Below, one piece after another: positions 18,401 to 25,977 of a stretch of 64,000 nt of DNA. The notes beneath the pieces are model-generated. The model worked only from the letters and a program-made list of their open reading frames with translations, did not search any database and was not told where the DNA came from. Each line of letters opens with the position of its first letter. Position 1 is the first letter of the stretch. This DNA comes from Arenibacter aquaticus (lineage in GTDB: Bacteria > Bacteroidota > Bacteroidia > Flavobacteriales > Flavobacteriaceae). The DNA is taken from NCBI RefSeq assembly GCF_003957295.1, contig NZ_RQPJ01000002.1, positions 941,020 through 1,005,019 of the forward strand, given 5' to 3'. The translations under genes were made by a program, and so were the position numbers.

Positions 18401-18959
18401 TGGTAAAGATGGTGAAAGTGGTCAAGATGGTGAAAGTGGTAGTGATGGGGAAGGTGGTAGAGAGGGTAGTGGTAATGGGAATAACGGTGAGGCTAATACT
18501 GGTTTGGGAGATAAGCAGGGTGGTTCTGGTCCAAGTGAGGAGGAGTTAAGGGAAATCTATGAGATTTATAAGGAACAACAAGCTATAAAGGAGCACTTGG
18601 AAGAGCAGCTAAAGAATATGCTTAATAATTCGGATCGTAAGTTAGGGGAAAAGCTGGTTAAACAGATGGAGGATTTTCAAAATGAGTTGTTGAGAAGTGG
18701 TGTCACGGAACATACTGTGAATAGGGTTAATACAATTAATAGGGAATTGCTAAAACTGGAGAATGCGGCTATGAAGCAAGGGGAGAAGAAGGAACGTGAG
18801 AGTAATCAGGCAAAAGATGTTTTTCTTAACCCTATACTTACTAAGCCCTCTCTTTTAGAGAATTATCGTAATGAGCAGGAGATTTTAAATAGACAAGCCT
18901 TACCTTTGCAGCAAAATTTTCAAATTAAGGTTAAAGAGTATTTTAAAGTAAATGATTGA
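15480..18959 (+). CDS. DUF4175 family membrane protein with collagen-like tract
   Basis: The 1159-residue protein starts at a GTG. An ATG at 15475 is in another frame that stops soon. Three transmembrane segments lie near residues 24-47, 55-80 and 160-178. A large, probably extracytoplasmic beta-rich region follows to about residue 490. Next comes a very long Glu/Lys/Leu-rich coiled coil (about 495-770), then a Gly-X-Y tract (945-998) and a final charged helix. DUF4175 proteins are widespread in Bacteroidota and uncharacterised; the neighbourhood with ybeY and mnmG is consistent with that lineage. The stop overlaps ybeY by 8 bp, so the two are translationally coupled. Function unknown. Confidence 0.85.
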   Translation: MDNYNKILVKLNAFMAKFYTHRLVKGVLLFLAFGVLFFLLVLGIEYFFWLNSSGRFILFLVFLGVELFLVWSYIVVPITFLFKWKSGLSNKEASVLIGKHFPDVDDKLYNLLDLADSADKSELLLASIEQRSLQLANIPFVNAIDFKDNLKYAKYVLIPFLIVALLWVSGEISSFFGSYKRVVNYNMAYEPPAPFSFELLTSNLSVYDDVSYTLQVRTSGRLRPDDVFIVVNNKKFLMEYKEGYYEYVFKPPHNHGSFYFIGNDVRSKNYVLNVIDTPVLLDFEMELDYPEYTNLPKEVIKGTGNATVPEGTQVNWNIKTRYTDRVNLHLGDSVVQLKRGENVFSFSKSVLSDTDYEVSTSNEAVNNYEILEYRLKVIKDAFPTIRVEEVLDSLNPNLTYYVGEVSDDYGLSAISLVVYSEEDMEDRQVLELLKGKGNLETFYYTFPSGLNLNSGTNYEYYFEVADNDGINGGKFSKSQVFSTRLLNSQELNNKRLDAQKAVLGNMAKGLKESKEQQNRLRELTKEQKESSGLNFSQQNKIREFLRKQGQQEELMKNFRSQLKSSLEKGEEDEKLNRLLQERLERQELEAKKNEQLLKELNELAKKLDKEELARRLDELGKRSKNSDRNLEQLLELTKRYYVQQKAKELATKLENMAGEQLSLISEEFERKRDSLRQEQKKLSIKYDDVAKELKEWRKDNNSLNKPIGINVDSKKLEDTKSVLEEINEELSKKNASDKGGEPAKTLNSKQRFASKKLKEMAEGLKESASGGGGNTQAEDAEMLRQLLDNLITFSFKQEILYDALGRREDLGVVQSDGIKKQQELLELFGHVDDSLFALSLRQAELSEFVNEQITEVYYNMEKVLDNLAENELYQAGSYQKYVLTAANSLADFLAEVLDNMQQDMSAGSGKGKGEGFQLPDIIAGQQELKNKMGKMGSKGSDANKGEHGNEGQQGEKGKEGDSGQDGKSGKDGEGGKDGESGQDGESGSDGEGGREGSGNGNNGEANTGLGDKQGGSGPSEEELREIYEIYKEQQAIKEHLEEQLKNMLNNSDRKLGEKLVKQMEDFQNELLRSGVTEHTVNRVNTINRELLKLENAAMKQGEKKERESNQAKDVFLNPILTKPSLLENYRNEQEILNRQALPLQQNFQIKVKEYFKVND
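18312..18473 (+). repeat. Collagen-like Gly-X-Y tract coded in the DUF4175 gene
   Basis: Eighteen consecutive Gly-X-Y triplets (residues 945-998) are rich in GKD, GES, GQD and GEG and contain no proline. At DNA level this is an imperfect 9-18 bp tandem repeat built from GGT, GAT and AGT codons. Such tracts can vary in length by slippage. Confidence 0.85.
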
Positions 18960-19371
18960 TTTTCATTTTGAATGTGATTTTGAATTAAAGGAATTCAACT
19001 ACTATGCCGATTGGATTGGTAGGATAATTGTTTCTGAAGGGGATGTTTTGGGTAAGCTCGATTATATTTTTTGTGATGACGAGTATCTGTTGGGTATTAA
19101 TCGGCAGTATTTAAATCATGATACCTATACAGATATTATCACCTTTCCTTATGAGGAAGTGGGTGGTATTTCTGGGGATATTTTTATATCTATTGACAGG
19201 GTTCGGGAGAATGCCAAGGAGTATAGGGTTGATTTTGAAACAGAGTTAAAGCGGGTGATGGCACATGGGGTGTTGCACTTGTTGGGCTATGGAGACAAGA
19301 GTGAAGAAGAGGCTGTTTTAATGAGGTCTAAGGAAAACGAAAAAATTAAATTGTTCCACGTGGAACATTAG
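18952..19371 (+). CDS. ybeY: Endoribonuclease YbeY (16S rRNA maturation)
   Basis: YbeY is a zinc metalloprotein needed for 16S rRNA 3'-end maturation and ribosome quality control. The defining motif appears as MAHGVLHLLGYGDKS near residues 103-117. It follows H-G-x-L-H-L-x-G with Tyr-Gly-Asp in place of the usual His-Asp spacing. LNHDTYTDIITFPY is also typical. The 139-residue length is normal. Its last six codons (LFHVEH) and stop lie over a parS-like palindrome at 19352-19367. It overlaps the DUF4175 gene by 8 bp and precedes mnmG by 5 bp. Confidence 0.93.
   Translation: MIDFHFECDFELKEFNYYADWIGRIIVSEGDVLGKLDYIFCDDEYLLGINRQYLNHDTYTDIITFPYEEVGGISGDIFISIDRVRENAKEYRVDFETELKRVMAHGVLHLLGYGDKSEEEAVLMRSKENEKIKLFHVEH
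19352..19367. other. parS-like palindrome 1 (inside the ybeY 3' end)
   Basis: TGTTCCACGTGGAACA is a perfect 16-bp palindrome. It differs from the canonical ParB site TGTTTCACGTGAAACA only at the symmetric positions 5 and 12. An identical site lies 1.9 kb away on the other side of mnmG. It is read through in the ybeY frame, so the sequence is constrained twice. ParB binding is inferred; parA and parB are not in this window. Confidence 0.75.
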
Positions 19372-19376
19372 AAGAT

Positions 19377-21245
19377 ATGTTTGAAAAGGAATATGATGTT
19401 ATAGTAGTAGGTGCTGGTCATGCTGGTGCTGAAGCGGCCGCTGCTGCCGCCAATTTGGGTTCAAGGACATTGTTGGTTACTATGAACCTTCAAACCATTG
19501 GACAAATGTCCTGTAATCCCGCAATGGGAGGAATTGCTAAGGGGCAAATTGTTCGGGAAATTGATGCATTGGGGGGGTATAGCGGTGTTGTGAGTGACAA
19601 AAGTGCCATTCAATTTAAAATGCTGAATAAGAGTAAGGGGCCGGCTATGTGGAGCCCCAGGACCCAAAACGACAGGATGAGGTTTGCAGAGGAATGGCGT
19701 ATGGCTTTAGAGGATACCCCTAATGTAGATTTTTATCAGGAGATGGTGTCCGGATTATTGGTTGAGAAGGGAAGGGCTGTAGGGGTTAAAACCTCGTTGG
19801 GCTTGGAAATTCGTTCTAAATCCGTAGTGCTTACCAATGGGACTTTTTTAAATGGTCTCATTCATATTGGCGATAAACAATTTGGAGGGGGTAGGGCCGG
19901 TGAGAAGGCCGCTACGGGTATAACGGAGCAGCTGTTACAATTAGGTTTTGAAAGTGGTAGAATGAAGACGGGAACACCGCCAAGGGTAGACGGCCGTTCA
20001 TTGGATTATTCACTGATGATACCCCAGCCAGGGGATGAGGTTCCTGAGAAATTTTCTTATACAGACACTAAGCCACTTAGTGTACAACGGGATTGTTATA
20101 TGACCCATACCAGTGCCTTGGTACACGATCTGTTAAAGGAGGGTTTTGATCGCTCCCCTATGTTCAATGGAAGGATTAAGAGTTTGGGACCAAGATATTG
20201 TCCGTCAATAGAGGATAAGATAAATAGGTTTGCAGATAAGGATAGTCACCAGTTGTTTGTGGAGCCGGAAGGTTGGAACACGGTGGAAGTTTATGTAAAC
20301 GGTTTCTCTACCTCCTTGCCAGAGGATGTACAATTCAAAGCACTTAGGTCTGTAAAAGGTTTTGAAAATGTGAAGTTTTTTAGACCTGGATATGCTATAG
20401 AATACGATTATTTTCCCCCTACACAATTAAAGCATACCCTGGAGACTAAATTGATAAACAACTTGTATTTTGCCGGACAGATTAATGGAACTACCGGATA
20501 TGAAGAAGCGGCTTCCCAGGGTTTAATGGCGGGTATCAATGCTCACTTAAAAATTAATGGTAAGGACGATTTTATTCTTAAAAGGGATGAGGCTTATATT
20601 GGGGTGCTTATTGATGATCTTATTACAAAAGGTACCGAAGAGCCATATAGAATGTTTACTTCCCGGGCAGAATACAGAACGCTGCTTAGGCAGGATAATG
20701 CAGATCTTAGATTAACACCCAAGAGTTTTGAGATAGGTTTGGCTACTGAGGATCGTTTAAAAAAGATGGAGGAAAAGGCCTTAAAGTCCAATGCTTTTGT
20801 ACAGTTTTTTAGAGATACTAGTTTTAAGCCAGAAGATATAAATACAATTCTGGAAGAGCTAGATTCTTCAAAAGTAAAGCAACCTGGTAAGATGTTTAAG
20901 GTGTTTTCCAGACCTAGGGTGACCATGGATCATATGTTGAAATTGGAAGAGGTTTCTTCCTATGTTACGGAAAATAATTTGGATAGAGAGGTCTTGGAGC
21001 AGGCCGAGATTCAGGTTAAATATTCTGGATATATTGCCAAGGAGAAGAACAATGCAGATAAGTTACAGCGTTTGGAGAATATAAAAATCCCGGATAATTT
21101 TGATTATAGTAAGCTTAAGTCCTTGTCATATGAGGCGCGTGAAAAGCTAAAATCAATACGTCCTGTTACTATTTCACAGGCTTCCAGGATTAGCGGAGTT
21201 TCACCTAGTGATATTAGTGTGCTGCTGGTTTATATGGGTAGATAG
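19377..21245 (+). CDS. mnmG: tRNA uridine-5-carboxymethylaminomethyl synthesis enzyme MnmG (GidA)
   Basis: MnmG is an FAD enzyme that, with MnmE, modifies the wobble uridine 34 of certain tRNAs. The dinucleotide-binding motif VVGAGHAGAEAA begins near residue 10. The family signatures CNPAMGGIAKGQ, GTPPR and the ATGITEQ region follow, with the conserved Cys-containing stretch around PRYCPSIEDK and a helical C-terminus. Length 622 residues is standard. It follows ybeY by 5 bp. Flanking parS-like palindromes recall the near-origin position of mnmG (gidA) in many bacteria. Confidence 0.97.
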   Translation: MFEKEYDVIVVGAGHAGAEAAAAAANLGSRTLLVTMNLQTIGQMSCNPAMGGIAKGQIVREIDALGGYSGVVSDKSAIQFKMLNKSKGPAMWSPRTQNDRMRFAEEWRMALEDTPNVDFYQEMVSGLLVEKGRAVGVKTSLGLEIRSKSVVLTNGTFLNGLIHIGDKQFGGGRAGEKAATGITEQLLQLGFESGRMKTGTPPRVDGRSLDYSLMIPQPGDEVPEKFSYTDTKPLSVQRDCYMTHTSALVHDLLKEGFDRSPMFNGRIKSLGPRYCPSIEDKINRFADKDSHQLFVEPEGWNTVEVYVNGFSTSLPEDVQFKALRSVKGFENVKFFRPGYAIEYDYFPPTQLKHTLETKLINNLYFAGQINGTTGYEEAASQGLMAGINAHLKINGKDDFILKRDEAYIGVLIDDLITKGTEEPYRMFTSRAEYRTLLRQDNADLRLTPKSFEIGLATEDRLKKMEEKALKSNAFVQFFRDTSFKPEDINTILEELDSSKVKQPGKMFKVFSRPRVTMDHMLKLEEVSSYVTENNLDREVLEQAEIQVKYSGYIAKEKNNADKLQRLENIKIPDNFDYSKLKSLSYEAREKLKSIRPVTISQASRISGVSPSDISVLLVYMGR

Positions 21246-21261
21246 TTTGTTTTGTGGTTAT

Positions 21262-21279
21262 ATGTTCCACGTGGAACAT
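21262..21279. other. parS-like palindrome 2 (downstream of mnmG)
   Basis: The core TGTTCCACGTGGAACA at 21263-21278 is identical to the site at 19352. Here it extends to an 18-bp perfect palindrome by a flanking A/T pair. It is 17 bp after the mnmG stop, in noncoding DNA, so coding constraint cannot explain its conservation. Confidence 0.75.
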
Positions 21280-21338
21280 TGCGCAGAAATGAAGAGTATT
21301 TCTGACCACTGCTAGGGTAGAAAAGTTTTAATATGAAG

Positions 21339-21377
21339 AGGTGTTTGTCAATTGGATTTGGCAGACACCTTTTTTTT
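21339..21377 (+). terminator. Terminator of the DUF4175-ybeY-mnmG operon
   Basis: AGGTGTTTGTCA and TGGCAGACACCT form a 12-bp stem with two G-U pairs around an 8-base loop, followed by seven T residues. Confidence 0.85.
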
Positions 21378-21802
21378 GTGTGTCAATTCCGGGATTGGGG
21401 ATAAGGTGCTTTTTTGCGGATGGTTGCTGTGGTTGACTTGATTAATTGGTGGGGTCATGCGATAGTTTTTAAAGGCTGGGTTGGTGCTGGATTTAAGGTG
21501 TTGTATTGCAATTTCTCATTGGTGTATAGGGGGTGCTAAAATGATTCATATGGTATTAGTAGAGTGTGATTGGTGATTTTGTTTGGAGGTGTTATATAAA
21601 TTTTTGTTCCATGTTTTAGTGTGAGGTATATTTTTGCGGTGGTTTATATTTGAGCTATGGATGGGTAAAATTATGGCCTTAAGTGTAGATCTTCTTAGAG
21701 GGGAGGTTTCTTTAAAACCGATGGCGTTTTTTGTGGGTGAGTTTTAAAATATGTTTTGCTCTGTTCCTGGTAATGCACAAAATTATCTTGCTGATATTCC
21801 CT

Positions 21803-21832
21803 TTTGGAAATTGTGCTTTTAACCTATATTCG
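21803..21832 (+). promoter_or_regulatory. Candidate promoter of the methyltransferase gene
   Basis: TTTG at 21803-21806 and TATATTCG at 21825-21832 are separated by 18 bp, with one mismatch to TAnnTTTG. The ATG is at 21871. Confidence 0.45.
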
Positions 21833-21870
21833 CAACTGTAAATAGCCAAGATTTAGTTTGGACCATTATT

Positions 21871-22698
21871 ATGAAGTTGTATCTGAAAAGTAAGGATTTT
21901 ACCCTTAGTGGGGAAACGTTTCAATTATTGTACGATTCAAAAAGGGATATGTTGATTACAGATCCACAACCTAAGGATCTGTCCAAATATTATGAAAGTG
22001 ATGAGTATATTTCCCATACCGATTCTGCGGTGTCTTTGTTGGATAAGGTTTATCAATTTGTAAAACAATTAAACCTAAGGAGTAAGTTGTCTTTAATAAA
22101 TTCTAATTCCTGCGGAGATAAATCCTTGTTGGATATTGGTGCAGGCACGGGGGATTTTTTGGCATTTTCAAAAACCAAGGGTTGGAAGGTAGTAGGAGTG
22201 GAGCCAAATAAACGCGCACAAAATAAAGCTGCAGAAAAAGGGGTCGATTTAAAAGATAATTTAAAAGCGCTTCCGGAGCAACATTTTGATGTTATTACGC
22301 TTTGGCATGTATTGGAACACCTTCCCGATTTGGATAAACAGATAGCGGAAATGGTTTCGCTTTTAAAGGATAATGGAACCCTTATAGTGGCGGTACCCAA
22401 TTATAAATCTTTTGACGCCGGCTTTTATAAAAACTTTTGGGCCGCCTTTGATGTTCCTAGACACCTTTGGCATTTTTCAAGAAAATCTATTCCTATAGTT
22501 TTTGACAAGCATGGCATGAAAGTGGTAAAAACAAAACCAATGATTTTTGATGCCTTTTATGTTTCCTTGCTATCCGAAAAATACAGGACTGGTAAACAAC
22601 ATTTTTTTAGGGCATTTTGTGTTGGACTCTATTCTAATATAAAGGCTCTGTGGTCCAAAGAGTATTCTTCTGTTATTTATATACTTAAAAGAGCTTAA
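21871..22698 (+). CDS. Class I SAM-dependent methyltransferase
   Basis: The 275-residue protein contains the Rossmann SAM-binding motif LLDIGAGTGDFL (about residue 90) and the acidic loop VVGVEPN. Motif IV appears as ITLWHVLEHLPD and the post-motif segment as GTLIVAVPNY. It resembles UbiG/type 11-12 methyltransferases found near glycan or lipid genes, but the substrate cannot be told. It is flanked on both sides by sizeable noncoding DNA and appears monocistronic. No ubiquinone genes are nearby. Confidence 0.85.
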   Translation: MKLYLKSKDFTLSGETFQLLYDSKRDMLITDPQPKDLSKYYESDEYISHTDSAVSLLDKVYQFVKQLNLRSKLSLINSNSCGDKSLLDIGAGTGDFLAFSKTKGWKVVGVEPNKRAQNKAAEKGVDLKDNLKALPEQHFDVITLWHVLEHLPDLDKQIAEMVSLLKDNGTLIVAVPNYKSFDAGFYKNFWAAFDVPRHLWHFSRKSIPIVFDKHGMKVVKTKPMIFDAFYVSLLSEKYRTGKQHFFRAFCVGLYSNIKALWSKEYSSVIYILKRA

Positions 22699-22962
22699 AA
22701 CGCTATTTTAGCTTATTTAACGGCGTTTTGAAGGTGTGCTGGAGCTGTGCTATGTCTTTTGTGAAAACAGCCGTAGAGTCGCCTTAATTAAGGCTTGTTT
22801 ATATAGGTATGATTTATTGATATTTTATTTATGATAGATTTTGGTTATAGGTATTTTTTGTGGGGTTTTTTAAAGGTTTAACCTAGTATATGGGTCTGGT
22901 GCTACTTATAAGGGTTTGGAGGGTTTAAGGGTGATTTTCCTTTAATTGTGAAAAAGCTTTTC

Positions 22963-22970
22963 TATTTTTG
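22963..22970 (+). promoter_or_regulatory. Promoter -7 box of the OmpH-like gene
   Basis: TATTTTTG is an exact TAnnTTTG match 23 bp before the ATG at 22994. A TTG at 22946 is spaced only 14 bp away, shorter than usual. Confidence 0.5.
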
Positions 22971-22993
22971 CGCAAATCTAAATCAAAGAGAAA

Positions 22994-23500
22994 ATGAAAA
23001 AATTAGTTTTGGCAGTGGTTTGTATGATGGCCATATCATGCCAACAGGAAAAAATAGCTTTTGTTGACAATGTTAAGTTGATGGACGCCTACCAAGAAAA
23101 AGTGGACGTGGAAGCTAAGTTTAAATCAAAATCGGACGCTTTTGGTAAAAAGAGGGATAGTATCTCCCAGGCATTTCAATTGGAGGCTCAAGCTTTCCAA
23201 GCCAAGGCGCAAAAAATGTCTCAGTCCAAAGCGCAGGAAGAATACGGACAGTTACAACAACGTAGCCAGATTATTGGTCAGCAGTTGCAACAGGAAGAGC
23301 AGCAAATGCAAATGGAGGGACAGACAGAAATGGACAGTTTGGTGAACAAGGTAAAAGAAGAGATCAAGGCCTATGGGGAAGCTAATGGTTATTCGTTTAT
23401 TTTAACTGGCGGTGATGGTGGTAGTGTTCTTTATGGAAAGGATGCCCATGATGTAACTGATGCTATCGTGAAGATATTAAACGATAAGTATAAAAAATAG
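22994..23500 (+). CDS. OmpH/Skp family periplasmic chaperone-like lipoprotein
   Basis: The 168-residue product begins with a short signal ending in AISC, a plausible lipobox with Cys16. The mature protein opens with IAFVDNVKLMDAYQEK, matching the OmpH/Skp start (the F-V-D-x-x-x-x-x-x-Y pattern). A Gln/Lys/Glu-rich coiled coil (about 35-115) forms the Skp-type tentacle, and the segment YSFILTGGDGGSVLYG closes the fold. Skp proteins hold unfolded outer-membrane proteins in the periplasm. A lipid anchor would be a variation on soluble Skp. The gene is followed by a clear terminator. Confidence 0.88.
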   Translation: MKKLVLAVVCMMAISCQQEKIAFVDNVKLMDAYQEKVDVEAKFKSKSDAFGKKRDSISQAFQLEAQAFQAKAQKMSQSKAQEEYGQLQQRSQIIGQQLQQEEQQMQMEGQTEMDSLVNKVKEEIKAYGEANGYSFILTGGDGGSVLYGKDAHDVTDAIVKILNDKYKK

Positions 23501-23532
23501 TTCTAATTGTTCCCAATTATGGGAAATACTAA

Positions 23533-23567
23533 AAACCCTTCGGATATTAATTCGAAGGGTTTTTTTT
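23533..23567. terminator. Terminator after the OmpH-like gene
   Basis: AAACCCTTCG and CGAAGGGTTT pair as a perfect 10-bp stem around a 10-base loop, followed by a T-run. The A-run on the left arm gives weak activity for the convergent alcohol dehydrogenase gene as well. Confidence 0.9.
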
Positions 23568-23605
23568 ATGGGTTGTTGCAAATGCTAAGCCGGTAATAAT
23601 CTAAT

Positions 23606-24766
23606 TTAATAGGCCATCTCTACTATTTTCTCAACATCGGTAGGGGTTAGGTTTTTATTTTCACCCAAGCCTGTCCAACCTCGCTCTGTAAAGCGTTTCA
23701 TAATTGTTTGGGCTGTTCGCTCATAGTTGTCGGTATATTGTGACAGTTTTGTATTTATGCCCAAGCCTTGGAAAAATTCTTCAGTTTTTACAATACTTTC
23801 TTGGGCTTTTGCTGCTGTAGTGCCCTCAGTGATGTTCCATACACGTTCTGCGTATTGGGCCAATTTGTCTTTTTTGCTTTCAAAATTATGACGGTAATGA
23901 CTCGGAGCAATTATGGCCAAGGTTCTGGCATGGTCTATTCCGTGCAGGGCCGTCAATTCGTGGCCAATGGCATGTACTGCCCAGTCCGTTGGAACGCCTA
24001 ATGGTAATATGCCGTTAAGTGCCATGGTACAGCTCCACATAAAATTGGAAGCCGCAGTATAATCCGATGGATCTTGCATCACCGCAGGTGCAATTTCTAT
24101 TAGGGTCTGTAAAACACTTTCGGCCATTCTATCCTGAAGGGAAGCACCAACAGGGTAAGTAATATATTGTTCCAAGACATGGTTAAAGGCATCTGTAATA
24201 CCATTGGCCAATTGCCTTGGCGGAATGGACCGGATCACCTGGGGGTCCAAAATAGAAAATTTTGGAAATAATGCGGGTCCGCCCATGGCCAGTTTTTCTT
24301 TTGTCTCGGCCCTGGTAATTACCGCTCCCGAGTTCATTTCCGATCCCGTTGCGGGCAATGTTAGCACGGTTCCAAAGGGAAGGGCATTTGTGCTAGCGAT
24401 CTTTTGCGTTAGTAAATCCCAAGGAGTTTCCCCTTTATAAAATGCTGCGGCAGATAAAAATTTGGTTCCGTCAATTACAGAACCTCCTCCCACCGCCAAC
24501 AAAAAGCTAATCTTCTGGGATTTAATAATCTCTAAGGCCTGCATAAGTATGGAGTATTCCGGGTTGGCCCGAATGCCGCCAAATTCTATAACCTCAAAAG
24601 GTTTGAGGGCTTCTTGTACCTGCTCATAGATTCCATTCTTCTTAATGCTTCCCCCTCCATAGAGGAGTAGTACTTTTGCATTGGATGGTATCTCCTCAGC
24701 CAAATTTTCCAATTGCCCCTTACCGAATAAGATCTTTGTGGGGTTTTGATATTTAAAATTTTTCAT
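23606..24766 (-). CDS. Iron-containing alcohol dehydrogenase (YqhD/BDH-like)
   Basis: The 386-residue enzyme belongs to the group III metal-dependent alcohol dehydrogenases. It has the NAD(P) site GGGSVIDGTKFL (about residues 94-105) and the metal ligands expected of YqhD-like enzymes in DAFNHVLEQ and HAIGHELTALHGIDHA. YqhD-type members reduce aldehydes, usually with NADPH. It diverges from the arsenosugar-type genes that begin at 25077, so a role in that pathway or in aldehyde detoxification is possible but unproved. A TetR-type operator-like palindrome lies about 60 bp upstream. Confidence 0.92.
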   Translation of the reverse strand: MKNFKYQNPTKILFGKGQLENLAEEIPSNAKVLLLYGGGSIKKNGIYEQVQEALKPFEVIEFGGIRANPEYSILMQALEIIKSQKISFLLAVGGGSVIDGTKFLSAAAFYKGETPWDLLTQKIASTNALPFGTVLTLPATGSEMNSGAVITRAETKEKLAMGGPALFPKFSILDPQVIRSIPPRQLANGITDAFNHVLEQYITYPVGASLQDRMAESVLQTLIEIAPAVMQDPSDYTAASNFMWSCTMALNGILPLGVPTDWAVHAIGHELTALHGIDHARTLAIIAPSHYRHNFESKKDKLAQYAERVWNITEGTTAAKAQESIVKTEEFFQGLGINTKLSQYTDNYERTAQTIMKRFTERGWTGLGENKNLTPTDVEKIVEMAY

Positions 24767-25076
24767 TCTGTTATTTTAGAGTTGTACTTCAGAAATATTC
24801 TAATAGTGCAAAGGTCTATAAAAAAGAATGAATGTTCATTTTTTAGTTGTGGTTTAACATATCTCTAGGATTTTACATCCCTTACAGCCTTAAAAATGGT
24901 TTTAAATGGCCTTAATTTTCCAATTTAATCTTAAGGACCTTAACATAATTAGCTCAGCTATTCGTTTTTTTCATTAAAATTAGTGATATTGAAACACTCA
25001 ATTTTGTAATGTTGATCCATAGTTCACGACCAAATTAGAACTGGAATTTTATCCGTTTTAGTGAAATATTTTAGTA
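24767..25076. other. 310-bp divergent intergenic region
   Basis: This spacer separates the alcohol dehydrogenase (minus) from the DUF2064 glycosyltransferase (plus). It holds one operator-like inverted repeat at 24827-24840. On the minus strand a near -7 box, GACCTTTG (about 24809-24816, one mismatch), lies beside it. No gene or RNA was recognised. Confidence 0.55.
24827..24840. promoter_or_regulatory. Operator-like inverted repeat upstream of the alcohol dehydrogenase
   Basis: AATGAA-TG-TTCATT has perfect 6-bp arms and a 2-bp centre, set in A/T runs. It is a size and type often bound by TetR-family repressors. It overlaps the likely promoter of the alcohol dehydrogenase gene. The TetR gene at 27695 is a candidate but lacks this exact motif in front of itself. 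Confidence 0.45.
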
Positions 25077-25781
25077 ATGCTTAAACCTTCAAAACATAAT
25101 GGTACTGCGATATTGTTGTTCGCCAATTCTCCCCAGGAAGAATTGAACAATAAATCCATTCCCAATGGTAATGTTTTGTTTAGTGGGTTAACCAAGCACA
25201 CCTTGTCCGTGGTTAGGCAGACAGAAATCCCTTATTTTCATTTAACGGAAGCAGAGCAGGAGGGAAACAATTTTGGGGAACGTTTTGTCAACGCCATTCA
25301 CCATATTTTTAACAAAGGATTTGATCGGGTTATAACCGTTGGCAATGATACGCCACAACTTAGGCCGGCCGATATTCTCAAAGCTGATAGGGAATTGGAT
25401 CGGAATAATTGTATCCTAGGTCCGTCCAAGGACGGCGGCTTTTACCTTTTGGGGTTGCATAAAAGACATTTTAATGCCCCTCGATTTTTGGCCTTACCAT
25501 GGCAAACTAGCAGTTTATTAAGAAGTATAACAGCCCTCTTTCAAGGGTTAAATATACGGGTAGTCAAACAACGGGTTCTGTTGGACCTGGATAATATGGT
25601 GGATTTAAATAGCATAATGGCCAGCTGTACAATTTGGTCTTATAAGCTAAGGAAATTACTTCTATCATTTTTAACAACTGTACAGGCAACTTTATCATTA
25701 GCGGTTGTATTTTTTAATCGCTATTTCCAACATTATTATTTTAATAAGGGGTCTCCCATAAATACCACTTGTTTGTCCTAA
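25077..25781 (+). CDS. DUF2064 (CofC-like) glycosyltransferase, arsenosugar-type
   Basis: The 234-residue protein has the GT-A-like nucleotide-sugar fold of DUF2064 proteins. It shows AILLFANSPQEE at the N-terminus, GERFVNAIHHIF, then VGNDTPQL as the metal-binding region and ILGPSKDGGFYLLGL. Members in this gene context are annotated as arsenosugar biosynthesis glycosyltransferases. The proposed job is a sugar-transfer step after ArsS; that is inferred from neighbourhood, not chemistry. The last 40 residues (after DLNSIMASC) are unusual, with hydrophobic and basic character. AhpD-like and arsS genes follow on the same strand. Confidence 0.82.
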   Translation: MLKPSKHNGTAILLFANSPQEELNNKSIPNGNVLFSGLTKHTLSVVRQTEIPYFHLTEAEQEGNNFGERFVNAIHHIFNKGFDRVITVGNDTPQLRPADILKADRELDRNNCILGPSKDGGFYLLGLHKRHFNAPRFLALPWQTSSLLRSITALFQGLNIRVVKQRVLLDLDNMVDLNSIMASCTIWSYKLRKLLLSFLTTVQATLSLAVVFFNRYFQHYYFNKGSPINTTCLS

Positions 25782-25924
25782 ACAGGTAGATACTTTTTAC
25801 TTTAATTTTTATTGTTTTTCCCTAGTGTTCCTACAGTCAGGCCCAATTTTAATACAGGGCTGTAAAAGGCATTTACATGGATTTGGAATTAATCAGGGAT
25901 GTTAAAACATTTATTTTTTATCAC

Positions 25925-25949
25925 GGAAACCGTTTTAACCAAGGTTTCC
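25925..25949. promoter_or_regulatory. Inverted repeat upstream of the AhpD-like gene
   Basis: GGAAACC, an 11-bp spacer, then GGTTTCC form perfect 7-bp arms ending 31 bp before the start codon at 25978. It could be an operator or a short leader hairpin. No T-run follows, so it is not a terminator. Confidence 0.4.
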
Positions 25950-25977
25950 ACAACTAACTATTACAAATAATACAACT

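Larger units (their letters stand above)
21246..21870. other. 625-bp G-rich intergenic region after mnmG
   Basis: It contains the second parS-like palindrome, the mnmG terminator and, at its right end, a candidate promoter for the methyltransferase. Between about 21378 and 21800 the plus strand is G- and T-rich with frequent stops in all frames. No coding potential, DnaA-box cluster or RNA structure was recognised. Confidence 0.6.

Noticed and set aside
22697..22729. AAAACGC/GCGTTTT inverted repeat after the methyltransferase
   Set aside because: 7-bp arms with a 19-base loop and no T-run; too weak to call a terminator.
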